This document shows positions 43,697-52,310 of a stretch of 64,000 nucleotides of DNA, piece after piece; within the stretch, counting starts at the first letter, position 1; the number at the start of each line of letters is the position of its first letter. The position numbers and the translations under genes are program-made. Under the pieces are notes generated by a model. It did no database searches and was not told the DNA's origin. It saw only the letters and a list, made by a program, of their open reading frames with translations. The stretch is taken from contig CAWDUQ010000005.1 in NCBI GenBank assembly GCA_963805495.1, forward strand, positions 272,353 through 336,352, read 5' to 3'. The DNA comes from DAHUXD01 sp963805495 (GTDB lineage Bacteria; Acidobacteriota; Thermoanaerobaculia; UBA5066; Gp7-AA6).

Positions 43697-45037
43697 ATGA
43701 ATAGGGTCAAACGGGTCTGGAGCAATCTGAGGGAAAGCTTCTGGTTCGTGCCGTCGCTCATCGTGGCGCTCAGCATTGTGCTCGCGGTCGCGTTGATTGC
43801 GATGGACTTGGCCGGGAGCCAGCCATGGATGGACCGCTGGCCGCGCCTGTTTGGCGCCGGTGCGGCGGGCGCGCGCGGGATGTTGTCCACCATCGCCGGC
43901 TCGATGATGACCGTCGTGGGGGTCACGTTTTCGATGACCCTGCTTGCGCTGGCCCAGGCCTCGAGCCAGTACACCTCGCGCATCCTGCGGAACTTCATGC
44001 GGGACCGCGTCACGCAGGTCGTCCTCGGAATCTTCGCCGGCATCTTCACCTATTGCCTGATCGTGTTGCGCACCATTCGCGGCGGCGACGAGGGCAGCTT
44101 CGTTCCGACTCTGGCGGTGTCGTTCGGCTTCGTCCTGGCGATCGGCGGCATCGCCGTGCTCATTTTCTTCATTCATCACATCGCGTCCTCGATCCAGGCC
44201 TCGAACATCCTTGCCTCGGTTGCCCTGGAAACCATGGCGGCCGTCGACCAACTCTTCCCGGAGAAGCTTGGCCTGGGCCCGGCGGATGACGGCGAGGACC
44301 CGTCGCCGCTCCTTCTGCCGGCGCGGACCTGGCAGGCAGTCCCGGCCCAGGGGAACGGTTACATCCGAAGCGTGGCCGGCGCGGCGCTCCTGCGCCTGGC
44401 GCGGGAGCACGAGACGATCGTGCGGATGGAACGCGGCATCGGCGACTTCGTGGTTCGCGGCACCACGCTCGCCTCGCTCGCGCTGGAGGCCCCGCCGGCC
44501 GAGGAGATCGTTGCCGGCGTGCAGGCGGCGTGCACCATCGACCGGCGCCGCACGGTGGAACAGGATGCCACTTTCGGCATCCGGCAGATCGTGGATGTGG
44601 CGTTGCGGGCGCTCTCACCCGGCGTCAACGACACGACGACGGCCGTGATGTGCGTGGATTATCTGACCGCGATTCTGGTGCGGCTGGCTGCCAGGCCAAC
44701 CCCGTCATCGCACCGTTACGAGGGAGAGGATCTGCGGGTGATCGCGATCGGGCCCACTTTTGTCAGCCTCGTGGCCGAATCGTTCGATCAAATCCGAGGC
44801 AGCGCGAGCGGCAACGTCGCGATCCTTCTGAGAATGCTCGGAGCGATTCAAACCATCGCCGGCCTGACCAACAGCCCTGGCCGGCGGCGGGTGCTCGGCG
44901 AGCACGTCCAGGCGATTGCCGAGCTGGCGGATCGCACCATCAATTCGCCGCGCGACCGGATGCAGTTGGAAAGCGGACTGGCGTGCGTGCGCGGGGCGCT
45001 TGAAACCGAGCCGGCATCGACGCGATCGAGAAACTGA
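43697..45037 (+). CDS. DUF2254 membrane protein
   Basis: A 446-residue protein. Four transmembrane segments lie in the first ~160 residues (VPSLIVALSIVLAVALIAM; MLSTIAGSMMTVVGVTFSM; VVLGIFAGIFTYCLIVL; SFGFVLAIGGIAVLIFFIHH). A soluble domain follows with GYIRSVAGAALLRLA, DATFGIRQIVDVALRALSPG and VNDTTTAVMC, which are DUF2254 hallmarks. Function unknown. ATG 43697 is preceded by GGGG only, but it gives the standard N-terminus. It follows the hibernation-factor remnant. Confidence 0.9.
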   Translation: MNRVKRVWSNLRESFWFVPSLIVALSIVLAVALIAMDLAGSQPWMDRWPRLFGAGAAGARGMLSTIAGSMMTVVGVTFSMTLLALAQASSQYTSRILRNFMRDRVTQVVLGIFAGIFTYCLIVLRTIRGGDEGSFVPTLAVSFGFVLAIGGIAVLIFFIHHIASSIQASNILASVALETMAAVDQLFPEKLGLGPADDGEDPSPLLLPARTWQAVPAQGNGYIRSVAGAALLRLAREHETIVRMERGIGDFVVRGTTLASLALEAPPAEEIVAGVQAACTIDRRRTVEQDATFGIRQIVDVALRALSPGVNDTTTAVMCVDYLTAILVRLAARPTPSSHRYEGEDLRVIAIGPTFVSLVAESFDQIRGSASGNVAILLRMLGAIQTIAGLTNSPGRRRVLGEHVQAIAELADRTINSPRDRMQLESGLACVRGALETEPASTRSRN

Positions 45038-45082
45038 GGTTGGCACGCCCCTGAACGGCATAGGATCGGAGGGGGGTGCCCG

Positions 45083-45349
45083 ATGAAGCTCAACGTCAAG
45101 GCATTCGCGTTCACTTGTGCGCTGGTCTGGGGGATCGGTGTGTTCGCCCTGGCCTGGTGGGTGATCGCGCTCGACGGAACGGGGGGCAACGTTCCGCTGC
45201 TCGGACTCATGTACCGCGGATTCACGTTCACCCCGCTCGGCAGCGTCATCGGACTGCTCTGGGCGCTCCCGGACGGGTTCGTGCTCGGCGCCGTCGTGGC
45301 GTTGATCTACAACCGGCTCTCCGGGGCCGCATCCGGCTCCGCCACATAG
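45083..45349 (+). CDS. Small two-helix membrane protein
   Basis: An 88-residue protein with two long hydrophobic segments (AFTCALVWGIGVFALAWWVI and SVIGLLWALPDGFVLGAVVALIY) joined by a loop with a conserved-looking YRGFTFTPLGS. Similar chromosomal proteins are sometimes labelled phage holin, but nothing here supports a lysis role: no endolysin or phage gene is present. Function unknown. Likely cotranscribed with the DUF2254 gene, 45 bp upstream. Confidence 0.75.
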   Translation: MKLNVKAFAFTCALVWGIGVFALAWWVIALDGTGGNVPLLGLMYRGFTFTPLGSVIGLLWALPDGFVLGAVVALIYNRLSGAASGSAT

Positions 45350-45367
45350 ACCTCTTTTCGACCCATC

Positions 45368-45751
45368 GTGACCGAGTTGCTGCCGCCCGTCTGGCTGATT
45401 CGAGTCGCCGTGTCCGCCGTCTGGCTCTACGAGGGTCTCTGGTGCAAGCTGCTCGGCCGGGAGCCGCATCAGCTCCGGGTGGTCGAGGCGGTGCCATCCT
45501 TCGATTCGCGTGCGGGCACGCTTTTTCTCAGGCTCCTCGGGACAGTCGAGGTGGGCCTGGCCCTCTGGGCATTGAGCGGCGTTGCGGCGATTCCGGCCGC
45601 GATCGCTCAGACACTCCTGCTCGTGGCGCTCAACGCCGGCGGCCTGCTCTGGGCGCGTCGAATCATTCATGATCCGGGCGGGATGGTGGTGAAGAACTTC
45701 GCCTTCCTCGTCCTGGTCTGGGTCTCGGCAGGCCTTCCGGGATGGAGCTGA
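45368..45751 (+). CDS. DoxX-like membrane protein
   Basis: A 127-residue protein from GTG 45368 with four predicted helices: LIRVAVSAVWLYEGLWCKLL, FLRLLGTVEVGLALWALSGV, AIAQTLLLVALNAGGLLW and VVKNFAFLVLVWVSAGL. The pattern WLYEGLxxKLL and MVVKNFAFL match the DoxX-like group. No catalytic motif is present. It overlaps the next gene by 10 nt, so it probably shares an operon with the DUF3419 gene. Confidence 0.78.
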   Translation: MTELLPPVWLIRVAVSAVWLYEGLWCKLLGREPHQLRVVEAVPSFDSRAGTLFLRLLGTVEVGLALWALSGVAAIPAAIAQTLLLVALNAGGLLWARRIIHDPGGMVVKNFAFLVLVWVSAGLPGWS

Positions 45752-46647
45752 CGACGACGGCGGCGGAGACCGCGTGGGCGCCGGGCCGCCTCGACGCGCG
45801 GGCCGGCCCGAGCAAGCTTCTCTTCGGCCGCATGCACGAGGACGCGTCGATCGAGCGGGCCGCATTCCACCCCGGAGGTCGCATCTTCTGCATCGCATCG
45901 GCCGGCTGTACCGCGATGGAGTTGTCGCGTCGACACGAGGTCGTCGCGGCCGACATCAACCCCGTCCAGATCGCCTACGCAAGGCGACGGTTCCTCGGGG
46001 ATGCCGGGTCCCCCGGTGATGCGGAGCGGATGATGGCCTTCGGCCGCGGATTTGCGCCCCTGGTGGGCTGGTCGTCCTCACGAATCCACGAGTTTCTCGA
46101 CCTCGCGGATCCGGCGGAACAGCTGGTCTACTGGCGCCGCCACCTCGATACCCGGCGATTCCGCGCGGCGATGCGCGCCGTCCTCTCGCCGGCCGTCCTC
46201 GGCCTGTTCTACGCGAAGACACTCCTTCGCTCCCTTCCGCCGAACTTCGGGAAGGTCATGCGTACCCGCATGGCGCGGTGCTTCGCCCGGCATCCCAATC
46301 GCGACAATCCCCACGCGCGTTCGTTGCTCCTGGGCGAGTTTTCGACTGACCCGGCACCCGCCGAGGCGAGGCGGATCCGTCTCGTCCCCGCCGACGCCGC
46401 GGCCTGCCTCGAAAACGAGGCGCCGGGGAGCTTCGACGGGTTCACGCTTTCGAACGTCCTGGATGGCGCGAGCGACGTCTATCGGAAGCGGCTGGCGGCG
46501 GCCGTTCGACGGGCCGCAGCACCGGGTGCGATCGTCGTCCTCCGCAGCTTCGGCGAACCGCCGGCCGACTGGCCCTCGAACCGCGCCGGCGAGGATCGGT
46601 CGATGCTCTGGGGAATCGTCGAAGTGAAGCCGGCGGCCGCGCCGTGA
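45742..46647 (+). CDS. DUF3419 (BtaA-like) aminocarboxypropyl transferase-type protein
   Basis: A 301-residue protein. LLFGRMHEDASIERAAF and the SAM-type site IFCIASAGCTAMELS, followed by VVAADINPVQIAYA, place it with DUF3419/BtaA proteins. BtaA transfers the 3-amino-3-carboxypropyl group of SAM to diacylglycerol in betaine-lipid synthesis. This protein is shorter than typical BtaA (about 400 residues) and no BtaB N-methyltransferase is adjacent, so betaine lipid production is not assured. It overlaps both neighbours. Confidence 0.8.
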   Translation: MELTTTAAETAWAPGRLDARAGPSKLLFGRMHEDASIERAAFHPGGRIFCIASAGCTAMELSRRHEVVAADINPVQIAYARRRFLGDAGSPGDAERMMAFGRGFAPLVGWSSSRIHEFLDLADPAEQLVYWRRHLDTRRFRAAMRAVLSPAVLGLFYAKTLLRSLPPNFGKVMRTRMARCFARHPNRDNPHARSLLLGEFSTDPAPAEARRIRLVPADAAACLENEAPGSFDGFTLSNVLDGASDVYRKRLAAAVRRAAAPGAIVVLRSFGEPPADWPSNRAGEDRSMLWGIVEVKPAAAP

Positions 46648-47153
46648 AACCCGCCGGGAACGGATCGGCCGGGAGGCGCAGCAACATCACGTCGGTCGTG
46701 ACCGGAATGAGGTTTCCCGTTTCGCCGGGAAGCGTGTGGGACGGTCTGATGTACTACGAGCAGATCCCGTTCCTTCCTCCGCTCCCCCTTCGCCTCCTGC
46801 TGCCGGCGCCCAAACGCACCGAGGGCCGCCGATCGGCCGTCGGCGACGAGACCCGATGCGTCTACGACAGGGGACACCTGCTCAAGCGCGTGACCCGCAT
46901 CGACCCGTCGCGGCACTACGGGTTCGACGTGGTGGAACAGGAGCTCGCGATCGGGAGAGGGATCCGACTCATGGGCGGCAGCTACACCCTGCTCGAGCTC
47001 CCCGACGGCTCCACCCGAATCGCCCTGGAGACCCGGTACGAGAGCTCCGTGCGCCCTCGCTGGCTGGGAAGGCTGGCCGAAGCCGCCGTCTGCCACGCGT
47101 TTCATCGGTATATCCTCGGCGCGATGCGACGCCGGTTGGAGTCACGCCCATGA
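46644..47153 (+). CDS. SRPBCC-like (START fold) protein
   Basis: A 169-residue protein. FPVSPGSVWDGLMYYEQIPF resembles the start of polyketide-cyclase/SRPBCC domains. RIDPSRHYGFDVVEQEL and YTLLELPDGSTRIALETRYE form the beta-sheet core, and a long C-terminal helix follows. Such proteins bind lipophilic ligands. The ATG overlaps the stop of the DUF3419 gene, and its own stop overlaps the next start (ATGA), suggesting a shared lipid-related task (inference). Confidence 0.72.
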   Translation: MKPAGNGSAGRRSNITSVVTGMRFPVSPGSVWDGLMYYEQIPFLPPLPLRLLLPAPKRTEGRRSAVGDETRCVYDRGHLLKRVTRIDPSRHYGFDVVEQELAIGRGIRLMGGSYTLLELPDGSTRIALETRYESSVRPRWLGRLAEAAVCHAFHRYILGAMRRRLESRP

Positions 47154-47623
47154 CGACCGAGCCCCGCCCGCCGCTGCCCCCTTTCACGCACGAGACCGCG
47201 GCACGGAAGGTCCGCCTCGCGGAGGACGCCTGGAACTCGCGCGATCCCGACCGCGTCGCGCTCGCGTACACCACCGACAGCGTGTGGCGCAACCGCGCCG
47301 AGTTCGTCTCCGGGCGCGAGGCCATCGTGCAGTTCCTCCGGCGCAAGTGGTCGAAGGAGCTCGACTACCGCCTGATCAAGGAGCTCTGGGCCTTCGGCGA
47401 GAACCGGATCGCCGTCCGTTTCGCCTACGAGGCGCACGACGACTCCGGCAACTGGTTCCGTTCCTACGGCAACGAGAACTGGGAGTTCGACGAGCACGGG
47501 TTGATGCGGCGGCGCATCGCCAGCATCAACGACCTTCCGATCGCCGAGACGGACCGGAAATACCGGTGGCCGCTCGGCCGCCGGCCCGACGATCATCCCG
47601 GCCTGTCCGATCTGGGTCTCTGA
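47150..47623 (+). CDS. DUF1348 SnoaL-like protein
   Basis: A 157-residue NTF2-fold protein with the DUF1348 hallmarks: AEDAWNSRDPDRVALAY, DSVWRNRAEFVSGREAI, FLRRKWSKELDYRLIKELW, GNENWEFDEHGLMRRR and INDLPIAETDRKY. Function unknown; the family is widely conserved and small. ATG 47150 overlaps the stop of the SRPBCC gene by 4 nt and ends the operon beginning at 45083. Confidence 0.92.
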   Translation: MTTEPRPPLPPFTHETAARKVRLAEDAWNSRDPDRVALAYTTDSVWRNRAEFVSGREAIVQFLRRKWSKELDYRLIKELWAFGENRIAVRFAYEAHDDSGNWFRSYGNENWEFDEHGLMRRRIASINDLPIAETDRKYRWPLGRRPDDHPGLSDLGL

Positions 47624-47687
47624 GCAGTTCCGCGTGGCCGGCCACTGTCGCCCCACCCCGGTCCGGTAGAGTCGGACGATCGGGCCC

Positions 47688-49079
47688 ATGACGATGCTTG
47701 CGCTCGTTCTCGCGACACTCTTCCGGTCGAGCGGGCCCGCGGCGCCCGCGGTCCCCGTGGCCATCACCCACGTCACCGTCATCGACACGACGGGCGGGCC
47801 GGCGCGCGCCGACATGACCGTGCTCGTCGAGGGCGACCGGATCACGCAGGTCGCACCGGCGGCCCTTGCACGCGTCCCCGAGGACGCCCGCACCCTCGAC
47901 GGCGCCGGCAAGTTCCTCATCCCGGGCCTCTGGGACATGCACATCCACACGTTCTTCGGGAACTGGGTGCCCGGCGGCCGGGAGGTGACGCTCCCCCTCT
48001 TTCTCGCTCACGGCGTCACCGGAGTGCGCGACATGGGAAGCGACCTCGAGCCGATCCTCGCCGCGCGGCGCGACGTGGCCTCGGGAAAGCTCACCGGCCC
48101 CCGGATGGTCGTCTCGGGCCCGATGCTCGACGGGCCGAAGACCCAGTTCCCGGCGGCGCTCCCGATCGTGACGCCCGAGGACGGCCGACGCGCGGTCCGG
48201 ATGCTGAAGGACCGCGGCGTCGACTTCATCAAGATCCAGTCCTACGTGCCGCGCGACGCCTGGTTCGCGATCGCGGACGAGTGCCGCCGCCAGAAGATCG
48301 TCTTCGCGGGCCACGTGCCCGACGCCGTGCGCGCCTCCGAGGCTTCCAACGGCGGCCAGAAGAGCTTCGAGCACCTGATCGGCGTCTTCGAGGGAAGCAC
48401 TCCGATCGAGGACCAGCTCATGAAGGGCCCGAAGGGACCGGCACGGTTTCTCGACGCATTCGATCCGGCGAGGGAGGCGGCGCTCATAGCGCTGCTTGCG
48501 AAGAACCGGACCTGGCAGTGCCCCACGCTCTACTGGGAGCGCGGGCAATGGCTCGTCGACGTCGTCGACGTCAAGAACGACCCCGACGCGAAGCTGGCGC
48601 CGGCGTCGTGGCGCGAGAAGAGCTGGCCCAAATTCTCGGCCGGGATCCTCAAGGACCTGGCGACCGACCCCTTGCCGGTCCGCGAGAAATTCGTGGCGCA
48701 CGAGCTCGAAATCGTCGCGCGGCTCCACGAGGCCGGGGTCCCGTTCCTTGCCGGCACGGACACGCCGGCCGGCGTCGACGTCGTGCCGGGCGTCAGTCTC
48801 CACCGGGAGCTCGAGCGTTTCGTCGCGGCCGGGTTCACGCCGATGGAGGCCCTGCAGACCGCCACGATTCTCCCTGCCCGGTATCTCGATCGGGCGAACG
48901 ACTTCGGCACCGTCGCCGCGGGGCGCCTCGCCGACCTCGTGCTTCTCGACGCCGATCCGACGAAGGACATCGCGAACACGCGGAAGATCTCCGCGGTCGT
49001 CGCGAACGGGCGCGCCATGACCCGGGCCGATCTCGACCGGATGCTCGCCAACATCGAGGCCTACGCCCGGACGCACTGA
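47688..49079 (+). CDS. Exported amidohydrolase (imidazolonepropionase-like)
   Basis: A 463-residue member of the amidohydrolase superfamily with a short hydrophobic N-terminus (MLALVLATLFRSSGPAA), likely exported. FLIPGLWDMHIH carries the metal HxH, DFIKIQSY has the usual Lys, FAGHVPDA and SFEHLIG hold the next two His, and LAGTDTPAG holds the catalytic Asp. Members act as Xaa-Pro or cyclic dipeptidases, or on other amides; the substrate is not clear. It is separate from the operon upstream by 64 bp. Confidence 0.9.
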   Translation: MTMLALVLATLFRSSGPAAPAVPVAITHVTVIDTTGGPARADMTVLVEGDRITQVAPAALARVPEDARTLDGAGKFLIPGLWDMHIHTFFGNWVPGGREVTLPLFLAHGVTGVRDMGSDLEPILAARRDVASGKLTGPRMVVSGPMLDGPKTQFPAALPIVTPEDGRRAVRMLKDRGVDFIKIQSYVPRDAWFAIADECRRQKIVFAGHVPDAVRASEASNGGQKSFEHLIGVFEGSTPIEDQLMKGPKGPARFLDAFDPAREAALIALLAKNRTWQCPTLYWERGQWLVDVVDVKNDPDAKLAPASWREKSWPKFSAGILKDLATDPLPVREKFVAHELEIVARLHEAGVPFLAGTDTPAGVDVVPGVSLHRELERFVAAGFTPMEALQTATILPARYLDRANDFGTVAAGRLADLVLLDADPTKDIANTRKISAVVANGRAMTRADLDRMLANIEAYARTH

Positions 49080-49119
49080 AAGGCGCAACTTTCCCTCCGG
49101 CGAGCGGGTTGAGAGAACC

Positions 49120-49665
49120 ATGATGAGCGCCCCCGGATTCACCCTCTTCGACACGGAGATCGGCCGCTGCGCCGTCGCGTGGGGCGGGGGCGGGATCCTC
49201 GGCGTGAGCCTGCCCGGATCGAACGACGTCCGGACACGGAACCGGATCCTGCAGCGCCATCCCGGGGCCGTCGAAGCCGATCCTCCGGCCGAGGTTGCGC
49301 GGGCGATCGACGGCATCAGGGCGCTCCTTTCCGGCGAGCCCCGGGACCTCTCGTCCGTCGCGCTCGACATGGACGGCGTTCCCACGCTCCACCGCCGCGT
49401 CTACGAGGTCGCGCGGACGATCCCGCCCGGCCAAACCCTGACCTACGGCGAGATTGCGCGCCGCCTCGGCGATCCACTGCAGGCGCGCGCGGTCGGCCAG
49501 GCCCTCGCGCAGAATCCCTTCGCGATCATCGTTCCCTGCCACCGGGTGCTCGCGGCCGGCGGCCGCACGGGGGGATTTTCGGCACCCGGGGGGACCGACA
49601 CGAAGCTCCGCCTCCTCGAGATCGAAGGGGCGAAGGCCCGCGCGATTCCGACGCTCTTCGACTGA
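49120..49665 (+). CDS. ogt: Methylated-DNA--protein-cysteine methyltransferase
   Basis: A 181-residue O6-alkylguanine-DNA alkyltransferase. The acceptor Cys140 lies in IIVPCHRVLA; TLTYGEIARRLGDPLQARAV is the DNA-binding helix-turn-helix with the finger Arg, and GGRTGGFSAPGG follows. It removes alkyl groups from O6-guanine in a suicide reaction. It lacks an AdaA-type zinc domain, so it is the constitutive Ogt type. The stop overlaps the first base of the 196-bp repeat array. Confidence 0.95.
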   Translation: MMSAPGFTLFDTEIGRCAVAWGGGGILGVSLPGSNDVRTRNRILQRHPGAVEADPPAEVARAIDGIRALLSGEPRDLSSVALDMDGVPTLHRRVYEVARTIPPGQTLTYGEIARRLGDPLQARAVGQALAQNPFAIIVPCHRVLAAGGRTGGFSAPGGTDTKLRLLEIEGAKARAIPTLFD

Positions 49666-50207
49666 AGCGTCCGGCCTCCAGTGTCCTGTCACCGAGGTAT
49701 TGATAGCGCCATCGTGTGTAGGGGCGGCCCTTGCGGCCGCCCGCGGGCGGGGACAAGCCCCGCCCCTACGACCGTCTGCCGTAGAGCGACTTCCGTTGCG
49801 GAACACGAGTGTCCTGTCACCGAAGCGTTGGTAGCGCCATGGTGCGTGCGCCGCCCGCTGAAGCGTCCGGCCTCCAGTGCCCTGTCATCGAGGTTTTGAT
49901 GGCGCCCTCGTGTGTAGGGGCGGCCCTTGCGGCCGCCCGCGGGCGGGGAAAAGCCCCGCCCCTACGACCGTCTGCCGTAGAGCGACTTCCGTTGCGGAAC
50001 ACGAGTGTCCTGTCACCGAAGCGTTGGTAGCGCCATGGTGTGTGCGCCGCCCGCTGAAGCGTCCGGCCCGCCGCGTCCTCCAGTGTCCTGTCACCGAGGT
50101 TTTGATGGCGCCCTCGTGTGTAGGGGCGGCCCTTGTGGCCGCCCGCGGGCGGGGACAAGCCCCGCCCCTACGACCGTCTGCCGTAGAGCGACTTCCGTTG
50201 CGGAACA
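49664..50207. repeat. 196-bp tandem array carrying the dispersed palindrome
   Basis: Two complete units start at 49664 and 49860 with GAAGCGTCCGGCCTCCAGTG, and a third from 50056 carries a ~10-bp insertion and is cut at 50207. Each unit contains two copies of a GTCCTGTCACCGA(G/A)G segment on either side of the palindrome (49720-49770, 49916-49966, 50121-50171). Each also has a GACTTCCGTTGCGGAACAC tail. No gene fits. It separates the convergent ogt and GAF-PAS genes. Confidence 0.93.
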
Positions 50208-52244
50208 CTAGGGATTGGTCTCACGGCGCCGGTATTCCTCGAGGCTCTTGCGGTCGGTGACGTCGCGGCATACCGCGAGGGCGGCGAGCGTGCGGCCGAA
50301 GTCGTCGTAAAGAGGCACGATCGTCGTATCGACCACGCCGGCGGTACTGTCCTTGCGGACGAAGCGCATCTCGCCGCTCCAGCGTCCGTCCCGGAGCATC
50401 GTCCCGAGAAGCTCCCGGGCCGTCGTCGTCACGTCCGCCGGCCGGAGCACGTCGGGCGTCTTGCCGAGCATTTCGTCCTTCGCATAGCCGAACATCTTCT
50501 CGGCCCCCGGGTTCCAGTCGACGATCCGCGCCTCCAGGTCCATCGTGATGACCGCGTCGGAGATGTGGTCGAAGGCGCGCGCGTGGCGGCGGATGGTGTC
50601 CTCCATCAGGCGCAGCCGGGTCACGTCGTGAAAGCTCCAGACGCGGCCGACGGTTTTCCCGCCGATCTTCTGGGGCGAGGAATACCGCTCGAACATCCGG
50701 CCGTCCTTGAACTCCAGCCAGTCGTAGCTCTTGGCCTCGGGCTCGTCATACAGCTCCCGGACCTTCTTGACGAAGCGGTCCGGCTCGCGGAGCTGATCGA
50801 GAACGAACCCGATCGCGCGGGAGTCGTCCCGCGAGGCGATGACGTCCGGCGGGATGCGCCACATGTCGACGAACTTCTTGTTGAAGCTGACGATCCGGCC
50901 CTCCCGGTCGACGACGAGAATGCCGTCGGCGGTGGCCTCGAGCGTGGCCTTCAGGAGCGACAGCGTCTCCTCGATCTCTTCGCCCGCGTGGGTGCGGTCG
51001 GTGACGTCTCGAAAGCTCCAGACGCGCCCGACCGTGCTGCCGTCCACGACCTGGGGCAGCGAGTCGCGTTCGATGAGCCGGCCGTCGGAGAGCTCGACGA
51101 CGTCGTGGCTGGCCGAGGCGGGCTGCGCATAGACCGTCATGACCTTCTTGACGAAGGCGGCGGGGTCCCGGAGCTTGCCGAGCACGAACGCAAGCGCGCG
51201 GCTCTCGTCGCGGCTCTCGGCGACGTCCTCCGGGATTCCCCACATCTCCACGAACCGGCGGTTGAAGCGCACCATCCGGCCGCCGGGGTCGACCACGAGA
51301 ATGCCGTCGGCGGTGGCGTCCACGGTCGCCTTCAGGAGCGCGACCGAGTGCTCCAGCTCGGCCCGCGCATTCCTGCGTTCGGTCACGTCGAAGGCGACAC
51401 CCACGACGCCCCGGACGGTCCCGTCGGCGTTGTGCTGCGGCTCGACGTGCGACTGGAAGGCCCGGCCGTTCCACTCGATCTCGTAGGTGACCGATTCGCC
51501 CGCGAGGGCCCGGCGATGCGCCGCGATCGGCAGGAACTCCGGATCGGTCGTCTTGAAGTAGGCGAAGAGGCTCATCCCGATGATGTCGGGCGGCACGCCC
51601 AGCGCCTTGCGGCCCGCGCCCAGGCTCGCCGTGAAGAGCAGGTCCCGGTCGGTCATCCAGAAGACGCCCGGGAGCTCCGCCGTGACCACGCGGAGAGTCT
51701 CGTCGCGCTCGTGGACGACATCTTCGGCCTCCTCGCGCTCGCGTCGCAGCGCCCGCCGCAACTCGAGCTGCGCCACCACCTGCCGCGAGAGCGCGCCCAG
51801 AGCGGCGGCCTGCGAGTCCGAAAGCGAGCGGGGACGGCGGTCCATGACGCACAGCGTCCCGACCGCGTGGCCGTCCGCGCTGACCAGCGGGGCGCCCGCG
51901 TAGAAGCGAATCCCGTCGTCCGTCACGAGGGGACTTTCCGAAAAGCGCGGGTCCGCGGAGGCGTCGGGTACGACGAACAGGTCCTTGCCGAGGATCGTGT
52001 GCGCGCAGAAGGCGACGTCGCGCGGCGTCTCGGTCTTTGCGAAATCGACGCGGGCCTTGAACCACTCACGCGCGCCGTCGACGAGGGTCACGAGCGCCAC
52101 GGGCGTTCCGCAGATCTGCGAGGCGAGGAGAGCGAGATCGTCGAACGCGGCCTCGGCGGGCGTATCGAGCACGCGGTAGCGCTCGAGGGCCTTGAGCCGT
52201 TCGGGCTCGTTCTCGGGAAGCGGCGCCTTCAGGACCTGGCTCAT
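50208..52244 (-). CDS. GAF and multi-PAS sensor protein without output domain
   Basis: A 678-residue protein. A GAF domain at ~20-165 (FCAHTILGKDLFVVPDAS, GAPLVSADGHAVGTLCVMD) precedes a coiled-coil linker and four PAS/PAC units (~185-300, 305-425, 430-545, 555-670). The second and third PAS are near duplicates (TADGILVVDPGGRMVRFNRR and TADGILVVDREGRIVSFNKK). The last is KSLEEYRRRETNP, then stop. No histidine kinase, GGDEF or other output follows; the stop lies exactly at the edge of the 196-bp array. Probably a truncated histidine kinase, or a receptor acting through partners. Confidence 0.9.
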   Translation of the reverse strand: MSQVLKAPLPENEPERLKALERYRVLDTPAEAAFDDLALLASQICGTPVALVTLVDGAREWFKARVDFAKTETPRDVAFCAHTILGKDLFVVPDASADPRFSESPLVTDDGIRFYAGAPLVSADGHAVGTLCVMDRRPRSLSDSQAAALGALSRQVVAQLELRRALRREREEAEDVVHERDETLRVVTAELPGVFWMTDRDLLFTASLGAGRKALGVPPDIIGMSLFAYFKTTDPEFLPIAAHRRALAGESVTYEIEWNGRAFQSHVEPQHNADGTVRGVVGVAFDVTERRNARAELEHSVALLKATVDATADGILVVDPGGRMVRFNRRFVEMWGIPEDVAESRDESRALAFVLGKLRDPAAFVKKVMTVYAQPASASHDVVELSDGRLIERDSLPQVVDGSTVGRVWSFRDVTDRTHAGEEIEETLSLLKATLEATADGILVVDREGRIVSFNKKFVDMWRIPPDVIASRDDSRAIGFVLDQLREPDRFVKKVRELYDEPEAKSYDWLEFKDGRMFERYSSPQKIGGKTVGRVWSFHDVTRLRLMEDTIRRHARAFDHISDAVITMDLEARIVDWNPGAEKMFGYAKDEMLGKTPDVLRPADVTTTARELLGTMLRDGRWSGEMRFVRKDSTAGVVDTTIVPLYDDFGRTLAALAVCRDVTDRKSLEEYRRRETNP

Positions 52245-52310
52245 GCGTGCTCGGGAGAAAAGAAGGCGATCATAAGTCAGGACCGAGCTGGCCGCTCGTC
52301 GCTGACCCGC

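Noticed and set aside
45083..45349. Phage holin suggesting a prophage
   Set aside because: No other phage gene is in the window; two helices alone are not specific.
49664..50207. CRISPR-like array suspected from repeated segments
   Set aside because: The 196-bp units are repeated whole; no short repeat with unique spacers exists.
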